Below, piece after piece: positions 35,000-37,611 of a DNA stretch of 37,611 bases. The notes below the pieces were generated by a model. That model was not told the DNA's origin, did not search any database, and worked only from the letters and a program-made list of their open reading frames with translations. The first letter of the stretch is position 1. Each line of letters begins with the position of its first letter. The DNA is taken from the NCBI RefSeq assembly GCF_003474435.1, contig NZ_QRNF01000032.1:1-37611 (forward strand). Direction: 5' to 3'. This DNA is from Ruminococcus sp. AF46-10NS. GTDB taxonomy: Bacteria > Bacillota > Clostridia > Lachnospirales > Lachnospiraceae. A program made the translations under genes and the position numbers.

Positions 35000-35883
35000 T
35001 ACAGCTGCTCCTCCTTTTTCCCTGTGATAGTCAACTGCGCTGCAGAAATGATCACGATCACAATAAAGAATATAACCGCATTAGCGCTCTGGAATCCAAA
35101 CTGACCGCCACTCATACCATTGTTATAGATCAGATAGGAAATAGATTCTGTACTCTGTGCAGGACCACCCTTTGTCAAAGCCATGATCTGATCAAATACC
35201 ATCAGGAAGTTTTTCACACAGAGAACCATGTTGATACTGAAAAACGGAACGATCAGTGGGAATGTCAGGTAACGGAACTTACTGAATCCGGTAGCACCGT
35301 CAATAGCTCCTGCCTCGTATACATCCTCCGGCACTGTCTGGAGGCCCGAAATATAGATAATGGTATTCATTGCGATGGACTGCCATGCACAAACGATCAC
35401 AATGGCTACCCATGCAAGGCTCGTACTGGAAAGCATGCTGGAAGATAATGCTTTATTTCCGATCATCTTTCCGAATGCAGGCAGGATATATGTAAAGAAA
35501 TAATTGAAAATATATCCTACGACCAGTGCACCAAGTACATTCGGAATAAAATAAGCTCCACGCAGTGCACTCTTGAATCGGATCTTGCTGTTCAGTCCAA
35601 GTGCTAGGATCAGGCTGAGTACATTTGTTACAATGGTTGCCACGATGGCCAGCTTAAAGGTAAACAGATAGGAACCGCCAACACGGCTGTCTGTAAAAAG
35701 ATCCTTATAGTTTCGAAGCCCTACCCAATCATAGCTTCCATAGCCTTTAAAGTTTGTAAAGCTGTAGATCACACCCTTGATCAGAGGCAGTGTGTTAAAG
35801 CAGAAAAATAATGCCACGATCGGAATGGTGATCAGAAGAAAGGTCATCTTTCTTCCACTCATAGATTTTTTTCCCATGATCAT
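34999..35883 (-). CDS. Sugar ABC transporter permease, MalF type
   Basis: The 294-residue membrane protein has six helices and the EAA loop YEAGAIDGATGFSKFRYLTFP, typical of the first permease of a CUT1 sugar importer. It overlaps the binding-protein gene by 4 bp (ATGA). With its partner it would import the oligosaccharide cut by the adjacent GH36 enzyme; raffinose, melibiose or stachyose are the likeliest by context, which is inference. Confidence 0.92.
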   Translation of the reverse strand: MIMGKKSMSGRKMTFLLITIPIVALFFCFNTLPLIKGVIYSFTNFKGYGSYDWVGLRNYKDLFTDSRVGGSYLFTFKLAIVATIVTNVLSLILALGLNSKIRFKSALRGAYFIPNVLGALVVGYIFNYFFTYILPAFGKMIGNKALSSSMLSSTSLAWVAIVIVCAWQSIAMNTIIYISGLQTVPEDVYEAGAIDGATGFSKFRYLTFPLIVPFFSINMVLCVKNFLMVFDQIMALTKGGPAQSTESISYLIYNNGMSGGQFGFQSANAVIFFIVIVIISAAQLTITGKKEEQL

Positions 35884-37175
35884 TTCTCTCCTTCCCCGTT
35901 TTTCTTCTCATAATCCTGTACTTTACGGATAATGTCACGGTTATATCTTGTCCAGTCTGTATCAAATTTTTTCAGGAATGCATCTTTATCCTTTTTCATC
36001 AGGAAGGTCTGGATCTGTGCATCCACAGCCATCTCTGTAGGATAATAATGATCCTGGTAATCGGCCATCCTTCCCTCTTCTATGTATTCCTTCATACCAT
36101 CCAGAGTAGAAGGAAGTGTGAAATCACCCTCCTTACAGGGAACTGCCTTCTGGTCATCCAGATATGTCTGTATATTCTCATCCTCAAGAAGGAAATCCAG
36201 CACTTCATAGGCAGCTTCCTTATTCTCACAGTCATTCATCACACAGAACTGAAGGTCAACTCCGGAATTCAGTTTGTTTTCTGACGGATCATTGCTTGCC
36301 GGTGTCACAAAAGAATCGATATCCATATCCGGATTTACACTCTGGATCTGCGGGATCGCATAGCTTCCGATGGGATACATGGCAGCCTCTCCTTTTGCAA
36401 AAGCGGTGCAGGCTCCATTGTAATCATAGGCAAAGGGATCCTCCGGTCCATACTGGATAAGCTCCAGCATACGGTCTGCTACTTCCTTATATTCTTTTTC
36501 GAAAGTAGTGTTTCCCTGATTTACCTGACGGCATACATCAGATGGTGCAAGATCTACTGCAATAGAATTCCACGGTGCAAGGCAGGTCCAGGTATCTTTA
36601 AATCCGAAATAAAGTGGCTGGATACCTGCATCCTGGATTTCCTGGCAAAGGCTCATAAATTCATCCCATGTAGTCGGGATCTGCCAGCCATGCTCCTTGA
36701 AAAGTTCACGGTTGTAAAGGATTCCGGCAGCATTTGCCACATAAGGAACAGCGTAAACTCCGTCTTCCGGAACAAATTCCAGTGCTTTATCAATCTCTTT
36801 ATATGCATCTTTGATCGAATCCAGTCCCTGATAATCGGAAATATCCATCAGCATATCAGAATCAATAAAATTGGAAAAGTTTACATCGCCTCCGATTCCG
36901 ATGATATCCGGATTATCCTCACGGATAAATCTGGTTTTCAATACAGTCATAGCATCGTTTGGTGATTCGATGGTGAGATGGATATCATCATGAGTGGCAT
37001 TGAATTTTTCTTCCAGTTTTTCAAATGCCTTAACCGCTTCCGGTTTATACTGCACAAGTTCAATCTCTGTCTTTCCGCTGTCCTTTTTACCTGTGCTGCA
37101 TCCGCTCAATGTAACGGAAGCTGCCATGGTAAAGGCAAGTCCCATACAGAGGATCCATTTACTTCTGTTGCGCAT
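35880..37175 (-). CDS. Extracellular sugar-binding lipoprotein of the ABC importer
   Basis: The 431-residue protein from the ATG at 37175 (MRNRSKWILCMG) has a lipoprotein signal ending in LSGC26, so Cys26 is lipidated and anchors the protein on the outer face of the membrane. A family 1 solute-binding fold follows, with NAAGILYNRELFKEHGWQIPTTWDEF and AFAKGEAAMYPIGSYA. It captures an oligosaccharide for the two permeases. GGAG lies 10 nt before the ATG; the in-frame extension to 37223 has no better start. First gene of the operon binding protein-MalF-MalG-GH36, behind an operator-like upstream region. Confidence 0.93.
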   Translation of the reverse strand: MRNRSKWILCMGLAFTMAASVTLSGCSTGKKDSGKTEIELVQYKPEAVKAFEKLEEKFNATHDDIHLTIESPNDAMTVLKTRFIREDNPDIIGIGGDVNFSNFIDSDMLMDISDYQGLDSIKDAYKEIDKALEFVPEDGVYAVPYVANAAGILYNRELFKEHGWQIPTTWDEFMSLCQEIQDAGIQPLYFGFKDTWTCLAPWNSIAVDLAPSDVCRQVNQGNTTFEKEYKEVADRMLELIQYGPEDPFAYDYNGACTAFAKGEAAMYPIGSYAIPQIQSVNPDMDIDSFVTPASNDPSENKLNSGVDLQFCVMNDCENKEAAYEVLDFLLEDENIQTYLDDQKAVPCKEGDFTLPSTLDGMKEYIEEGRMADYQDHYYPTEMAVDAQIQTFLMKKDKDAFLKKFDTDWTRYNRDIIRKVQDYEKKNGEGEK

Positions 37176-37292
37176 CTTGTTATGCTCCTTCCTTTTCCCT
37201 TTATTTGATAAGTCGGATATCACCCGTTTTAGCTGAAATGGTTATTTCGGGTTCTCCAATACTTATTCTCAGGTTTCTTTTTTCTGAAAGCT

Positions 37293-37321
37293 ATTTTAAC
37301 ATAGCTTTATGCTTGCATAAA
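37293..37321 (-). promoter_or_regulatory. Promoter and operator of the alpha-galactoside operon
   Basis: A minus-strand -10 TAAAAT (37293-37298) has a weak TTTATG 17 bp upstream. A perfect palindrome TTTATGC-N2-GCATAAA (37306-37321) fills the spacer and -35 region, where a repressor would block RNA polymerase. It does not match a CcpA cre site. Confidence 0.5.
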
Positions 37322-37403
37322 TAGCAGTGTTTTTCTTGTTTTATACCAAAATGCAATTTTTCTCTGTCTTCATTAAAGTCATCTAGCATTTTGATATATT
37401 TTA

Positions 37404-37597
37404 CGCCTATATCACTACTTTTATCTAAAATTAGTATATTCCGATTTATCGAAAATCAACAGGTTTCTCGAGAAACTTAATTTTCTCACAAAGTTTTATC
37501 GCCTATATCACTACTTTTATCTAAAATTAGTATATTCCGATTTATCGAAAATCAACAGGTTTCTCGAGAAACTTAATTTTCTCACAAAGTTTTATCG
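37404..37597. repeat. Perfect tandem repeat of a 96-bp unit (two copies) upstream of the sugar operon
   Basis: Unit 1 is 37404-37499 and unit 2 is 37500-37595, identical at every position I compared, with CG continuing into 37597. Each unit holds the 14-bp palindrome GTTTCTCGAGAAAC (37463-37476 and 37559-37572) and the smaller inverted repeat CGATTTATCG. The palindromes have a central CG as LacI-type operators do. No gene lies in 37176-37611; the rest is the promoter region and AT-rich DNA. Confidence 0.9.
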
Positions 37598-37611
37598 ATT
37601 ATCCTTCTCTT

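Noticed and set aside
37404..37597. CRISPR array
   Set aside because: Two perfect 96-bp units in direct contact with no spacers.

Overview
The window looks like chromosomal DNA of a gut-type Firmicute of the family Lachnospiraceae (Blautia/Dorea/Roseburia-like; the genus cannot be fixed from sequence alone). The reasons are strong GGAGG ribosome sites, TTGACA/TATAAT promoters, moderate G+C, a pyruvate phosphate dikinase, a DUF2325 protein, a second rsmH paralog and a sugar ABC transporter with alpha-galactosidase. Nearly every gene lies on the minus strand; only a broken GH120 gene and an aldose-epimerase gene are on plus. No tRNA, rRNA, CRISPR array, prophage or insertion sequence was recognised.

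Layout from left to right: the first codons of a minus-strand gene and a short promoter-plus-terminator unit (1-548); a 946-residue three-domain corrinoid methyltransferase fusion (549-3389); ridA; a frameshifted cell-wall-repeat serine beta-lactamase-like protein; a nuclease-helicase of the DinG/XPD type; an HPr-like protein lacking the active histidine; aspartate kinase; a DUF2325 protein under a palindromic operator; trmO; the fructose operon fruK-fruA-ptsH with fruR (11549-15494); the p-aminobenzoate operon pabA-pabB-pabC (15796-18668); a DUF1858 redox protein; a frameshifted MATE transporter; a four-part cluster of NicX/M29-like enzyme, PucR regulator, NCS1 permease and M20 dipeptidase (20603-25452); rsmH paralog; a deleted GH120 beta-xylosidase (plus strand); ppdK; a LacX/GalM-like epimerase (plus strand); then a sugar ABC transporter with GH36 alpha-galactosidase (31950-37175), whose upstream region carries a perfect 96-bp tandem repeat with palindromes.

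Functional themes: fructose uptake and phosphorylation, alpha-galactoside uptake and cleavage, C1/methyl transfer into tetrahydrofolate, folate precursor synthesis, and a putative N-heterocycle or small-peptide uptake and catabolic operon. The HPr proteins are complementary: the one in the fru operon keeps His15 but has Lys at position 46, while the stand-alone one keeps the Ser46 motif but has no His15.

At least four genes (beta-lactamase-like, MATE, M20 dipeptidase, GH36) are each broken by what looks like a single missing base, and a fifth place (NicX-PucR join) may be the same. This pattern suggests sequence or assembly error rather than four independent gene losses, and affects how the reading frames here should be used.
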